DNA of 64,000 nucleotides from CBDFMR01 sp965249765 (GCA_965249765.1 CBDFMR010000004.1:310001-374000), one strand, 5' to 3'; positions 18,000-27,516 are shown, counted from the first letter of the stretch. A program made the numbers and translations. The notes: generated by a model not told the origin, from the letters alone.

Positions 18000-19360
18000 G
18001 CAAGCTATACTTCATAGGGATCGGAGGAATAGGGATGAGTGCACTTGCAAGGTTTTATAAAGATCGTGGATATGAGATTCACGGATATGATAAAGTAAAG
18101 ACAGTCCTTACCAGAAAGCTGGAGGACGAAGGAATGATAATCCATTATACAGATGACATTGGGCTCATCCCAAAGGACATTGACGAGGTGATCATTACCC
18201 CGGCAATACCTGAGGATCATAAAGAGCTGGTGTGGTTAAGAGACAATGGATATCATGTGACAAAGCGGGCAGAGAAGTTGGGAAAGCTGAGTAAGGAGAT
18301 GTATAGTATATGCATAGCTGGTACTCACGGAAAGACAACGACGAGCCATATCCTGTCACACATCTTGACATATGCAGAGAGTGGAGCGACATCCATACTC
18401 GGAGGCATACCGGTAGATACTGAGAGCAACTATGTTAGTGGCAAAGGCGAAGTGCTGGTGACGGAAGCTGACGAGTTTGACAGATCATTTCTTCATCTCT
18501 ACCCTGATATAGCAACGATCATGTCATTGGATCCAGATCACTTAGACATCTATGGTGGATTTGAAAAGATGAAGGACTCGTTTACTGATTTTGGCTCCAA
18601 AGTAAGTGAAGGAGGTGCCATTCTCATCAGATATGACGTACCAGAGTTGTTAGGTGGGGAGAGAATGATGAAGTGGAAAGATCGTGAGGTTGAGATCATG
18701 ACATTCGGCAGTACTGATGCTCATATAGGATTCGAGAATGCCCGAGTGGAAAAAGGTCGATCGGTATTTGATTATGTGGAAAGTGATGGTCGTCTTGATG
18801 GAGTTTCATTGGTTTTACCTGGAATCCACAATATCGAAAATTGTATCGTAGCGATATCGATAGCACGAATGATGGGATGTGGTGGTGAAACGATCAGGGA
18901 AGCAGTCGCAGATTTCAAAGGAATTAAGCGAAGGTTTGAGGTGAAGTTGACAGGAGACTTGGTCGTCATTGATGACTATGCACACCATCCTACAGAATTG
19001 AGAGCAGCGATAAGTGCAGCAAGAATGATGTATCCAGGGAAGAAGATAACAGGTGTTTTTCAACCTCATCTTTTTTCGAGGACGCAAGATTTTGCTGGAG
19101 AATTTGCGGCGGAGTTGGATAAACTGGATGAGGTCATCTTGATGCCTATTTATCCGGCACGGGAAAAACCTATCGAGGGTGTGAATAGTGAGATGCTCGC
19201 TTCGATGATGACCAACGAACGCGTGGAGATATGGTCAAGAACTGAATTGAAAAATAAAATTGAAAATATTGATACCGACATATTACTCTTTCTGGGTGCA
19301 GGAGATATCGACGAAGAGTTACCGGAATTGATTAGAATAATAGAAAAGAAAATTGACTAG
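17996..19360 (+). CDS. murC: UDP-MurNAc:L-alanine ligase MurC
   Basis: 454 aa. N-terminal YFIGIGGIGMSALARFYK, P-loop IAGTHGKTTTSHI (about 104-116), and DDYAHHPTELRAAI plus FQPHLFSRT, the set that marks MurC within the Mur ligases. It adds L-Ala to UDP-MurNAc. The start overlaps murG by 4 nt (ATGA). Confidence 0.95.
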   Translation: MSKLYFIGIGGIGMSALARFYKDRGYEIHGYDKVKTVLTRKLEDEGMIIHYTDDIGLIPKDIDEVIITPAIPEDHKELVWLRDNGYHVTKRAEKLGKLSKEMYSICIAGTHGKTTTSHILSHILTYAESGATSILGGIPVDTESNYVSGKGEVLVTEADEFDRSFLHLYPDIATIMSLDPDHLDIYGGFEKMKDSFTDFGSKVSEGGAILIRYDVPELLGGERMMKWKDREVEIMTFGSTDAHIGFENARVEKGRSVFDYVESDGRLDGVSLVLPGIHNIENCIVAISIARMMGCGGETIREAVADFKGIKRRFEVKLTGDLVVIDDYAHHPTELRAAISAARMMYPGKKITGVFQPHLFSRTQDFAGEFAAELDKLDEVILMPIYPAREKPIEGVNSEMLASMMTNERVEIWSRTELKNKIENIDTDILLFLGAGDIDEELPELIRIIEKKID

Positions 19361-19391
19361 TAAAAACAACAACAAGGAGCATACAGCACAG

Positions 19392-20147
19392 ATGGTAAGG
19401 AATTTTATCTGGGCATTGGTACTGGTATCATTGGCTGGTTTGATGGTGTTGTCAGTACAGCGAAAGAGGACTCAGCCTTTGGAGAAAATTCAGGTGCATA
19501 TCAATGCCATTGATGGAAACCGAAGCTTGATCACCAAGAAAGATGTCTATGGGATATTGAGCAGGACGGTAGGCTATGACATCATGAAAGCCAGTGTCAA
19601 AGACATTAACCTGATGCAGCTAGAGGAGGTCTTGAACAATGATGAAAGAGTGGAGTCAGCTGAGATATTTATAGATGCTCTGAATAATATTCGAGTCATC
19701 ATCAAGCAAAGGAAACCTATCGTGAGGATAGCTGATGAGTTGAGTGGAGACTATTATCTCGACGAGAAAGGCAACAAGATGAAAGTACGTGATAATTCTG
19801 CCATCAGAGTCCCCGTCGTGACCGGAGAGATAGAGACGTACGCTGCTGATTTTAATGACGAGAATAAGACAAGTGCCTTGAAGAGTGTGTTTACACTAGC
19901 AAGTAAGATTAATGAAGATAAATTTCTACATGCGCTCGTAGAGCAGATTCATGTAGATAGTAAAAATAAGATGTACATGATCCCTAAAGTGGGACGACAA
20001 AAAATATCGCTTGATCCTGAGGTGAATCTGGATGACAAATTGGAGAACCTTAAAATCTTTTATAAAGATGGCCTTCCACGGTCAGGATGGAGTAAGTACA
20101 GCGAACTAAAACTGGACGTCAAAGACCAGGTGATAGCTAGGTATTAA
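19392..20147 (+). CDS. ftsQ: Cell-division protein FtsQ (POTRA domain)
   Basis: 251 aa from ATG 19392. A short cytoplasmic tail, one membrane helix (FIWALVLVSLAGLMVLSV), then a POTRA-like segment (NAIDGNRSLITKKDVYGILS) and a FtsQ beta domain (IRVIIKQRKPIVRIADELSG, YYLDEKGNKM). It links FtsL and other late divisome proteins. ATG 19392 has an AAGGAG box 12 nt upstream; a TTG at 19353 overlapping the murC stop would give a 264 aa form. No ddl gene lies between murC and ftsQ. Confidence 0.85.
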   Translation: MVRNFIWALVLVSLAGLMVLSVQRKRTQPLEKIQVHINAIDGNRSLITKKDVYGILSRTVGYDIMKASVKDINLMQLEEVLNNDERVESAEIFIDALNNIRVIIKQRKPIVRIADELSGDYYLDEKGNKMKVRDNSAIRVPVVTGEIETYAADFNDENKTSALKSVFTLASKINEDKFLHALVEQIHVDSKNKMYMIPKVGRQKISLDPEVNLDDKLENLKIFYKDGLPRSGWSKYSELKLDVKDQVIARY

Positions 20148-20162
20148 TTAACATGAAACGTT

Positions 20163-20211
20163 CATGATTAATAATCATTAAAATACGTAAGGAAATGATT
20201 ATTAGATCATG
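20163..20211. promoter_or_regulatory. Long inverted repeat between ftsQ and ftsA
   Basis: CATGAT + TAATAATCATT (20163-20179) pairs with AATGATTATTA (20194-20204) and, after one unpaired G, with ATCATG (20206-20211). This makes a 17-bp stem with a 14-nt loop. A second hairpin, CATGAA/TTCATG (20153-20167), overlaps its left arm, so the two are mutually exclusive. There is no U-tract after either stem. It sits 73 nt before ftsA and may be an operator or an RNA switch that sets FtsA/FtsZ expression apart from the upstream genes. Confidence 0.5.
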
Positions 20212-20283
20212 ATAAGTTCCATGTGACCGTAAAGAGAATTATGAATAAATACATGAATTACTGAACTTAAATCATATCCGACA

Positions 20284-21573
20284 ATGAACGAAATGATGCA
20301 CAATCAAAAAGAAATAGCCATAGCTGTAGACATAGGTACGACCAAGGTATGTGCCATTGCTGGCTGTCGTAATGAATACGGGAAAGTAGAAATTCTCGGT
20401 GTTGGCACTGTCAAGTCCGAAGGGGTATCGCGTGGTGTGGTATCCAATATTGACAAAACCGTCAGAGCCATCAAAGAAGCAGTAGCCATCGCGGAGAAAA
20501 ATGCCGGCTGCAAGTTCAAGACAGTACATGTGGGCGTGGCTGGCCAGCATATCAAGTCGCTGCATCATCATGGATTACTGGTCAGGAATGACTCTACAAG
20601 TGAAATCCAGGCCGATGATGTCGAAAGGCTCATCAGAGATATGCACAAGCTCGTTTTACCGCCTGGAGACAAGATACTGCACGTCATACCTCAGGAATTT
20701 ACTGTGGATGATGAGCAGGATATAATAGATCCCATAGGAATGTCAGGCATCAGGCTAGAGGCAAATTTTCACATCATCACGGGTCATATCACAGCATCTA
20801 GAAATATCATGCGATGTGTAGAGAAGGTAGGGCTCAAGATAGCTGACATGACGCTAGAGCCAATAGCATCCGCTGCATCGACACTAGGGGAAGAAGAAAA
20901 AGAGGCAGGTGTTGCCCTTGTGGATATAGGTGGAGGTACGACAGATATCACCATTTTCAAAGATGGTATCATCAGGCATACTGCTGTAATTCCTTTCGGT
21001 GGCAACGTCATCACCAAGGACATAAGAGAAGGCTGCACGGTGATGAATGATCAAGCTGAGAAGCTAAAGGTGCGATTTGGATCGGCGTTGTCACAGGAGA
21101 TTTATGACAATCGCATCATTACTATACCGGGATTCAAGGGTAGAGACCCTAAGGAGATATCCGAGAAAAACCTGGCCAGAATTATTGAGGCGAGGGTAGA
21201 GGAAATCTTTGATTATGTTCTCTGGGAGGTAAGGAGATCTGGATATGAGAAGAAGTTATTTGCAGGTATTGTACTTACCGGAGGAGGTTCATTGCTGAGG
21301 CACATAGATCTGCTTTCGGAGAAACATACAGGATTGAGTACGAGGGTAGGGCAACCTGTTGAGAACTTGGCTCATGGATATTCAGGAGACCTGGCAAGTC
21401 CGGTATTTTCGACTGCAGTAGGCTTACTCATCACGGCGATAGACAACATGACGGAGTCAGATGTAGAGTGGGAATCCGAGGAGATGAACGGCAAGCATGA
21501 TAGAAAATGGTACAGCAAACTATTTACATATACAAGAGAGTTTTTTGAAGCTACTCCTGACTCTGAGTTTTAG
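20284..21573 (+). CDS. ftsA: Actin-like divisome protein FtsA
   Basis: 429 aa. Phosphate-1 loop AIAVDIGTTKVCAI near residue 12, VGVAGQHIKS for the 1C domain, phosphate-2 VALVDIGGGTTDITIF (about 213-228) and adenosine motif LTGGGSLLRHIDLL. The C-terminal end (RKWYSKLFTYTREFFE) fits the amphipathic membrane-targeting helix. It tethers FtsZ to the membrane. It lies 136 nt after ftsQ, a longer gap than elsewhere in the cluster. Confidence 0.95.
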   Translation: MNEMMHNQKEIAIAVDIGTTKVCAIAGCRNEYGKVEILGVGTVKSEGVSRGVVSNIDKTVRAIKEAVAIAEKNAGCKFKTVHVGVAGQHIKSLHHHGLLVRNDSTSEIQADDVERLIRDMHKLVLPPGDKILHVIPQEFTVDDEQDIIDPIGMSGIRLEANFHIITGHITASRNIMRCVEKVGLKIADMTLEPIASAASTLGEEEKEAGVALVDIGGGTTDITIFKDGIIRHTAVIPFGGNVITKDIREGCTVMNDQAEKLKVRFGSALSQEIYDNRIITIPGFKGRDPKEISEKNLARIIEARVEEIFDYVLWEVRRSGYEKKLFAGIVLTGGGSLLRHIDLLSEKHTGLSTRVGQPVENLAHGYSGDLASPVFSTAVGLLITAIDNMTESDVEWESEEMNGKHDRKWYSKLFTYTREFFEATPDSEF

Positions 21574-21605
21574 AAATTATCAAACCAATTAAAAAAACAT
21601 TGATC

Positions 21606-23048
21606 ATGTTATTTGATATAAAAGAAAAAGACAACTCCATCATCAAAGTCCTCGGAGTAGGAGGTGGAGGAGGCAATGCCCTTCGTCATATGTTTAATCA
21701 AGGCATACAAGGCGTAGACTTTGCTATCTGCAATACGGATCATCAAGCCATGGATACGCATCCAGTTGAGACCCGCATCCAGTTAGGACCCACGCTCACA
21801 GAGGGTCGAGGAGCTGGTAACAAGCCGGAGGTAGGTAAGGAAGCTTGCATTGAATCCATTGATTCTGTAAGGACTTATCTATCTGACAATACTAAGATGC
21901 TATTCATCACTGCCGGACTCGGTGGTGGTACAGGGACGGGTGCAGCACCCATCATAGCCAAGGCGGCCAAAGAGATGGATGTACTGACGGTGGCGATATG
22001 TACCTTGCCTTTCAAGTTTGAGGGATTGAAAAGAAAACGCCAGGCACTCGAAGGGCTGGAGCAGCTTAAGAAAAATGTCGATGCCATATTGGTCATTTCC
22101 AATGAGAAGCTTAAGGAGATACATGGCAACCTGTCGATAAGCGAGGCATTTTCCAAGGCTGACAATATCCTTACCACTGCAGCTAAGGGCATCGCCGAGA
22201 TTATAACTATTCCTGGCCATATCAATGTAGATTTTGCTGATGTACATACTGTGATGAAGAACAGTGGTGTAGCCATCATGGGCAACGCAACTGCGGGAGG
22301 TGAAGACAGGGCACGACAGGTGATACATTCAGCACTTAATAGTCCGTTGTTAGAAGACAATGACATCAGAGGAGCACAGCACATCTTGTTAAATATATCC
22401 TCAGGAGCCAATGAGGTGACCATGGATGAGATTTCTGAGATTACAGAGTACATTCAGGAGGAGGCAGGCTATGGAACGGACATCATTTGGGGAAATTGCC
22501 ATGATGACGAATTAGGCGAAGAGCTTAGTGTGACATTGATTGCAACAGGATTTGGCGAAGGGGGTAAAAAGCAGATCAAAAAGGAGGCCATGACTACCGT
22601 CGTACCTCTAGAGCCGGAAGAGCATAGCTTATCAGAGGTAGCAGACTTAACGGTTACACCTGAGAAGGTAGTGGATTACACATTTGATTTTGAAGAAGAT
22701 GATGTACAACGAACGATCAATACACTAAATGCTGCCGACCCTTATCTCAAGATTGAGAACGATGAGAAAAAGATGGAGGAAGATCAGATGGCCGCCGAGA
22801 TGAGGAGAAAACAAGCGGAGACAGAGGCAGCAAGGAGAGAATATTTACGCAATAACAATAGCAAACCACTGGATAGTCCACAAGCCATATCAGATATGGA
22901 GAACGTACCTGCTTATGAGCGCAGAAAAGTGAAGCTTGATGAGGACGACGGTGATGGAAATGGGATGTCGCAGTATACAGTATCGATGGACGAAGACAAC
23001 CCCATTACAGAAAGCCCCAATTCATATCTGCATGACAATGTGGACTAG
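21606..23048 (+). CDS. ftsZ: Tubulin-like division GTPase FtsZ
   Basis: 480 aa. GVGGGGGNALRHM near the N-terminus, tubulin signature GGGTGTG (106-112), synergy-loop NVDFADVHTVM and a long acidic C-terminal linker (about 330-480). The nucleotide-binding loop NTDHQAMDTHP differs slightly from the common NTDAQAL. I prefer ATG 21606; a TTG at 21600 is also in frame. The end SYLHDNVD is a weak match to the usual C-terminal peptide. It is the last gene of the dcw run. Confidence 0.96.
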   Translation: MLFDIKEKDNSIIKVLGVGGGGGNALRHMFNQGIQGVDFAICNTDHQAMDTHPVETRIQLGPTLTEGRGAGNKPEVGKEACIESIDSVRTYLSDNTKMLFITAGLGGGTGTGAAPIIAKAAKEMDVLTVAICTLPFKFEGLKRKRQALEGLEQLKKNVDAILVISNEKLKEIHGNLSISEAFSKADNILTTAAKGIAEIITIPGHINVDFADVHTVMKNSGVAIMGNATAGGEDRARQVIHSALNSPLLEDNDIRGAQHILLNISSGANEVTMDEISEITEYIQEEAGYGTDIIWGNCHDDELGEELSVTLIATGFGEGGKKQIKKEAMTTVVPLEPEEHSLSEVADLTVTPEKVVDYTFDFEEDDVQRTINTLNAADPYLKIENDEKKMEEDQMAAEMRRKQAETEAARREYLRNNNSKPLDSPQAISDMENVPAYERRKVKLDEDDGDGNGMSQYTVSMDEDNPITESPNSYLHDNVD

Positions 23049-23089
23049 TGTACCAAGAATGAAGTACGTACTGAATAAAGCGATGCAGA

Positions 23090-23170
23090 TTTTTTCCAAT
23101 ACCAAGGCGGCGGTTCTTGGTTATAGCCTTAGCTATTGGCGGGGTTCGACAACGCAGAGATTGGAAAAAA
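23090..23170 (+). ncRNA. Candidate structured RNA downstream of ftsZ
   Basis: Perfect 11-bp arms (TTTTTTCCAAT at 23090-23100, ATTGGAAAAAA at 23160-23170) enclose two smaller hairpins: ACCAAG/CTTGGT (23101-23121) and ATAGC/GCTAT (around 23123-23136). A GGGGTTCGA stretch follows. The fold resembles a closed multibranch domain and lacks a coding frame of its own. It could be the ftsZ mRNA 3' structure, a small RNA, or an IS end; I cannot decide. Confidence 0.35.
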
Positions 23171-23239
23171 GATCAAGTTTTATTAGTAATGTATTTTGTC
23201 ATTGGTGCACTTAGGGCTTATTAATTACGGATTTCGTCT

Positions 23240-23269
23240 ACCTGTCATTCGGTGAGATGCTTGACAGGT
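23240..23269 (+). terminator. Hairpin downstream of ftsZ
   Basis: ACCTGTCA (23240-23247) and TGACAGGT (23262-23269) form a perfect 8-bp stem with a 14-nt loop. An AT-rich stretch with six T residues follows. It could be the first of two terminators after the dcw operon. Confidence 0.45.
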
Positions 23270-23304
23270 TATTATATCTTTTTTATGAGATTGGTTTATT
23301 GAAT

Positions 23305-23333
23305 GTCCCGGCTCCCCGCTGGGACTTTTTTTT
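23305..23333 (+). terminator. Rho-independent terminator
   Basis: Stem GTCCCGGC/GCTGGGAC (23305-23325, one G-U pair, 5-nt loop) is followed by eight T residues. This is a strong intrinsic terminator that closes the ftsZ transcript. A near-identical design occurs at 41607. Confidence 0.8.
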
Positions 23334-23486
23334 GTTTATGCAACCGCACAGCTGCGATATATCAATAAGTAGGGTTTCCTCAAAAATAGAAACCATGGAT
23401 TTCTGCGAATTTTGTGACATTGGTTACGAATAGGATCAAGGCTATCCAACTTTGTGAAGTATCTTTTAGTTTGGCTTTGATTTGGG

Positions 23487-24240
23487 TTGAGGAAATTGCT
23501 TAAACAACTGACTACACATAAGAATATAAATCGAGTGCGATGTTTGATATGTTTACAAGAAGGTAAGTTTAGAACACGCAAGGAGCTAAGTGAGTATTTA
23601 GGTTGTCATATTAGAACAATGGAACGTTGGCTAGCCAAATTGACACACAAGAAGGTATTGATTCATTGCTCTCAGCAATGAATCAAAATAAAACACCATA
23701 TGTCATACCAAAAGAGGTATGTGAAGCTCTACAACAGAAGGTTTATAATAAGAATCAAGGGTTTATTAGTTATGTAGAAGCTCAGCAATGGGTCAAGCAA
23801 GAATATGATCTAGATTTGAAATACAATACAGGATACCTCTATTTACTACTGAATTAAGTTGAAATAAATTATTTTGGCTTTAGACAAGGCAAATTGAGGG
23901 AACATAGCCTTTGCTATTCGACTGAAATTTAACGAAGTATGAAGTCAAAAAAATTAATTAGAAATCTCATTGGGACTTTGTTCAACTAGTGAATGGGGTA
24001 TATAGAGGTACAGTAAGAGCCTTTCTAATAAATCATTTCAAAACGAAAATCAAACGTCCACGTAAATCACACGTGGAAAAAGATAAAGGGGCTGAACAAG
24101 CCTTTTTAAAAACTACCCAATAGGCTGAAAGAGATTAGATTAAGTCTAAATAAAAGTAATTTCAATAGCGTTAATCTATACTTTCAAGACAAATCAAGTG
24201 TTCAACTCTTTGGAGCAACTCAAAACATGGCTTCATAACA
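23487..24240 (+). pseudogene. Decayed IS630-type transposase
   Basis: Consecutive frames give an N-terminal winged-helix (GKFRTRKELSEYLGCHIRTM, ERWLAKL), then after a frameshift near 23660 GIDSLLSAMNQNKTPYVIPK and NTGYLYLLLN with a stop. After a gap KIKRPRKSHVEKDKGAEQAF follows (about 24044-24105), and finally NLYFQDKSSVQLFG (about 24170-24215), the degenerate start of the DDE domain. Order and motifs fit IS630/DDE_3 elements. Several frameshifts and stops, and loss of the catalytic C-terminus, show it is dead. Confidence 0.6.
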
Positions 24241-24545
24241 TCGTCAATCAGATGTCCGAGCCACTTATTAAATCCATTACCTCCAATCATCATTACTTAT
24301 CCGCTTTTAGTGCGGCATATTAAATTGTAATTGGTATAACCTGATAGTCCTAGTGTGAGCCTTAATTGTTTGCCAAAAGCAAACGTTAACCTTGTTTTCT
24401 AATTGCGGGTGGTACCTTGAGTTGAAAAACTCGTCGCGGTGCCATATAGGTGCCACAGGAGTGCCAACTAAGTTTGATATAGAACGAGCTAGAAAGGAAT
24501 TAATTTTATTCCAGTCCGTTGAAAGGCGACATTTTACGGCTTAAT
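24241..24545. other. Intergenic region without a recognisable gene
   Basis: Between the IS630 remnant and the tRNA-Arg terminator I find only short frames. The repeated word GGTGCCA (around 24439-24460) is the only visible local pattern. Confidence 0.4.
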
Positions 24546-24571
24546 GTAAAAAGAGAGGTCAAAGTGACCTC
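24546..24571 (-). terminator. Intrinsic terminator of tRNA-Arg(UCG)
   Basis: GAGGTCA (24555-24561) and TGACCTC (24565-24571) form a perfect 7-bp stem with a 3-nt loop. Read on the minus strand it is followed by TCTTTTTAC, just downstream of the tRNA. Confidence 0.7.
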
Positions 24572-24578
24572 CATAAAG

Positions 24579-24652
24579 TGACCCCGGGAGGATTCGAACC
24601 CCCAACCCTCAGAGCCGAAATCTGATATTCTATCCAGTTGAACTACGGGGCC
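24579..24652 (-). tRNA. tRNA-Arg (anticodon UCG)
   Basis: The minus strand folds as a cloverleaf: acceptor GGCCCCG with CGGGGTC (one G-U), D arm GTTC/GAAT, anticodon stem TCAGA/TCTGA and T-loop GGTTCGAATCC. The anticodon loop TTTCGGC gives UCG, which reads CGA and, with wobble, other CGN codons. CCA is not encoded. Confidence 0.93.
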
Positions 24653-24849
24653 TCTGACGAATCGCAAATATAATAGGATTTTTTCTATACCACTGAAGTG
24701 AGATCTCTGTCTTTCCTGTCACTAATTTTACAAATCGCAATAAGTTAATATATATAATATTGACAATTAAGTAAAAAATCGATAAATTGAAATATTCTAA
24801 TAACAGTAATCGTATAGACAACCTCTACAACGATAAGGGTGTTAGATGT

Positions 24850-24886
24850 AGGCAGTCGGGAGAGCTCTCTTCAGGCTGCCTTTTTT
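24850..24886 (+). terminator. Terminator-like hairpin at the 3' end of the M32 peptidase gene
   Basis: AGGCAG (24850-24855) pairs with CTGCCT (24876-24881), with an inner GAGAGCTCTC palindrome and a T-run on the plus strand. The convergent peptidase gene ends at 24885 on the other strand, where no U-tract would form. It therefore stops plus-strand transcription or is a remnant. Confidence 0.4.
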
Positions 24887-26372
24887 ATGAATATACTTCC
24901 GAGAATTTCTTCGTGGCGTACTCTTCAAAATATTTAAAGTTCAACTCTTCTCCTGTTATCTGACTACAAATTTCGTTAGCGTTATATCTCCTTCCGTGGA
25001 TGTGTATTTTCTTCCTCAACCAAGCCAGTAGCTTCTCTGTCTTCCCCTTGCTAAGTTTCTTGTCTAGATTCTTTATTTCCTGCGAAGCCTGGTGATAAAA
25101 CTGAGCCGCATAAAAACTACCGATGGAGTAGGTAGGAAAGTACCCAAAACTTCCATGCGCCCAGTGTATATCTTGAAGTACACCTCTGTTGTCATCAGGA
25201 ACTGTTACACCGATATACTTTTTATAGGCGGCGTTCCAGGCTGATCTTAGCCTTTCAGCGTTTAACTTGCCTTCTATCATTTTTTTCTCTAACTCATACC
25301 TGATAAGGATATGATAGTGATAATGGAGCTCGTCGGCCTCTGTCCTTATGAGATTGGGTTTTATCTTGTTGATGCCTCTGTAGAATTTATTGAGGGACAC
25401 TTTGGACAACTGCTTCTTGAATGTCTTCTGTAACCTCGGAAAGTGATGCGACCAATAAGCTTTACTTCTGCCGACATGATTTTCCCAAAGCCGCGACTGA
25501 CTTTCATGTATACCCAGACTGATAGCCGATCCAGATGGCAGTCCATATTCAGATGATGGAAGACCTTGCTCATACAGACCATGGCCACCCTCGTGTATGC
25601 AACTCCACGTCATATTGGTGAAATCACCTTCGTCAATTCTGGTTGTAACGCGAACATCCTGCGGACCAAAGCTAGTCGTGAAAGGATGGGTAGAAATGTC
25701 TTGTCTTCCTGCTTCAAAATCATAACCCAGGTTTTTCAATAAACTGAGCCCAAAATTCCATTGTGTATCCTTAGGGTAATGAGCCCTGAGAAATTTATTA
25801 CTGTTCTTCTTTTCTTGGGCTAGATTGATGATAGCGGGCAACTTCTTCTTAACGTCATTGAATATTTTATCACATTGATCAACTGTAAGCCTAGGCTCGT
25901 ATTGGTCGAGTAGGGCATCATAGGGATGTTTTTTAAATCCTATGACCTTGGCTTCTTCTCTTTTTATATCAATAAGGGTCTGGAGATGTACTTTGTATAA
26001 GTTATAGTTATTGGCCTTTCGAGCTTGTATCCATGCATGATATGCTGCCGAGATTGCGTGTGATTTCTTAATGATGAATGCTGTGGAAAATTTAGTAGCC
26101 TTGTTATAATCTGACAATGTGAGCTTGATATTTCGCTTTTCAACCTCTGCTAAAGATGCCATAGTACTAAGTCTCTTTAGAATTCTACCAAATTTTATAT
26201 CAGTAAACATTTCATGGGCAATTGAACTCAGTGTGGCCATCTGGCGAGAACGTTGTTCTGCTCCTTTGGGAGGAAGATTTACTTCTTTGTCCCAGCTCAT
26301 GACGGCGAGCGTATTTTCCACATCTGCAATTTTCTGCATCGTCGCCACATATTGATCGTATAATCTTGCCAT
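24885..26372 (-). CDS. Carboxypeptidase Taq, M32 metallopeptidase
   Basis: 495 aa, normal for M32 enzymes, with no signal peptide. The zinc motif is HEGGH (260-264), with the downstream glutamate region HESQSRLWENH and the M32 marker PDDNRGVLQDIHWAHGSFGY. It removes C-terminal residues from peptides in the cytoplasm. The ATG abuts the stop of the DUF423 gene with no gap, so the ung-DUF423-M32 group is probably one minus-strand unit. Confidence 0.92.
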   Translation of the reverse strand: MARLYDQYVATMQKIADVENTLAVMSWDKEVNLPPKGAEQRSRQMATLSSIAHEMFTDIKFGRILKRLSTMASLAEVEKRNIKLTLSDYNKATKFSTAFIIKKSHAISAAYHAWIQARKANNYNLYKVHLQTLIDIKREEAKVIGFKKHPYDALLDQYEPRLTVDQCDKIFNDVKKKLPAIINLAQEKKNSNKFLRAHYPKDTQWNFGLSLLKNLGYDFEAGRQDISTHPFTTSFGPQDVRVTTRIDEGDFTNMTWSCIHEGGHGLYEQGLPSSEYGLPSGSAISLGIHESQSRLWENHVGRSKAYWSHHFPRLQKTFKKQLSKVSLNKFYRGINKIKPNLIRTEADELHYHYHILIRYELEKKMIEGKLNAERLRSAWNAAYKKYIGVTVPDDNRGVLQDIHWAHGSFGYFPTYSIGSFYAAQFYHQASQEIKNLDKKLSKGKTEKLLAWLRKKIHIHGRRYNANEICSQITGEELNFKYFEEYATKKFSEVYS

Positions 26373-26765
26373 TTATTTCTTGTTAATGTTTATCGAGAAT
26401 ATCATTAAGAATAACCAGCCCAAAATAAAGAAAATTCCACCTATCGGTGTGAGTGGGCCAAGTATTGATTTTATGCCGATGTGTGTTACTTCATTTGTAG
26501 AAAGCAAGTAGATCGACCCACTAAAAAGAAATACGCCAACTAAAAAAGAGGTCATTGACAGGGCCAGCCATTTTGACGGTTTGGAACTGTAAAGAAGCCA
26601 TACAACTAAAGCCACAATGGTATGTATAAAATGATACATCACACCTGTCTTATAAGCAGCCAGAGAATCAGGTGATATTTTTCCTGACAACCCATGAGCT
26701 CCAAATGCACCTAGAATTACTACGAGCATACCTAACAAGGAGATTATTATTAGACTTTTTTTCAT
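26373..26765 (-). CDS. DUF423 (YgdD-type) small membrane protein
   Basis: 130 aa with four membrane helices. The motifs VILGAFGAHGL near residue 18, YHFIHTIVAL, LFSGSIYLLS and GPLTPIGGIFFILGW are the standard DUF423 landmarks. Function is unknown. The gene lies between ung (9 nt away) and the M32 peptidase. Confidence 0.88.
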   Translation of the reverse strand: MKKSLIIISLLGMLVVILGAFGAHGLSGKISPDSLAAYKTGVMYHFIHTIVALVVWLLYSSKPSKWLALSMTSFLVGVFLFSGSIYLLSTNEVTHIGIKSILGPLTPIGGIFFILGWLFLMIFSININKK

Positions 26766-26774
26766 GTTATATAT

Positions 26775-27455
26775 TTATTCTATTCTCCAGTTAATCGGTT
26801 CTATGCCTTGAGATTTTAAAATTTCGTTGGCCTTTGAAAAATGCTTGCACCCAAAGAAAGCTCCTCGGGCTAGTGGAGAAGGATGTGCCGCCATAAGGAC
26901 ATGGTGTTTAAGTTGGTCAATGAGGCCAACCTTTTGTTGGGCGAATTTTCCCCATAATAAGAAAATAACATTTTCCTTGTGGTCTGATACGCACTTGATG
27001 ACAGCATCGGTGAATATCTGCCATCCTATCTTTCTATGAGATCCGGCTTCCTTGTGACGAACAGTGAGCATTGCGTTGAGCATGAGTACTCCCGATTCTG
27101 CCCAAGATATAAGGTCTCCATGTGATGCTATTTCATGTCCAATGTCGGTTTTGATTTCCTTATAAATGTTGATAAGAGAGGGTGGAGTTCTGACTCCCTT
27201 GGGTACAGAAAAACAGAGTCCCATTGCTTCTCCAGGACTGTGGTAGGGGTCTTGACCTATGATAACCACTTTCACCTTATCAAATGGTGTTTTGTCAAAA
27301 GCTTTGAAGATGAGTTTACCAGGAGGATAGATGGTCTTTCCTGATTTCTTGTCGTCGAGAAGTGCTCGTTTTATGTCGGCAAAATATGGTTTAGCAAATT
27401 CATTATGAAGGACTTTTTTCCAAGAGGACTCGATATTTACACTGTGGGGATTCAT
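26775..27455 (-). CDS. ung: Uracil-DNA glycosylase, family 1
   Basis: 226 aa. The water-activating loop GQDPYH (67-72, Asp69 catalytic) and the Leu-intercalation loop HPSPLARGAFFGCKHF are both intact. It excises uracil from DNA to start base-excision repair. The start at 27455 is 102 nt downstream of the tRNA-Arg(UCU) gene. Confidence 0.95.
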   Translation of the reverse strand: MNPHSVNIESSWKKVLHNEFAKPYFADIKRALLDDKKSGKTIYPPGKLIFKAFDKTPFDKVKVVIIGQDPYHSPGEAMGLCFSVPKGVRTPPSLINIYKEIKTDIGHEIASHGDLISWAESGVLMLNAMLTVRHKEAGSHRKIGWQIFTDAVIKCVSDHKENVIFLLWGKFAQQKVGLIDQLKHHVLMAAHPSPLARGAFFGCKHFSKANEILKSQGIEPINWRIE

Positions 27456-27516
27456 AGGCGCTAATCTACATCTTATTGTAAATTCTTTCTTCTAACAACA
27501 AGGTTAAGATTTGGGC

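Noticed and set aside
21875..22453. 192 aa frame antisense to ftsZ
   Set aside because: Arises from ftsZ codon bias on the opposite strand; no start context and no domain.
23139..23160. tRNA gene after ftsZ suggested by GGTTCGA
   Set aside because: No acceptor stem or anticodon arm of normal size can be formed around it.
22936..23214. 92 aa frame overlapping the end of ftsZ
   Set aside because: Shifted shadow of the ftsZ tail running into the structured RNA region.
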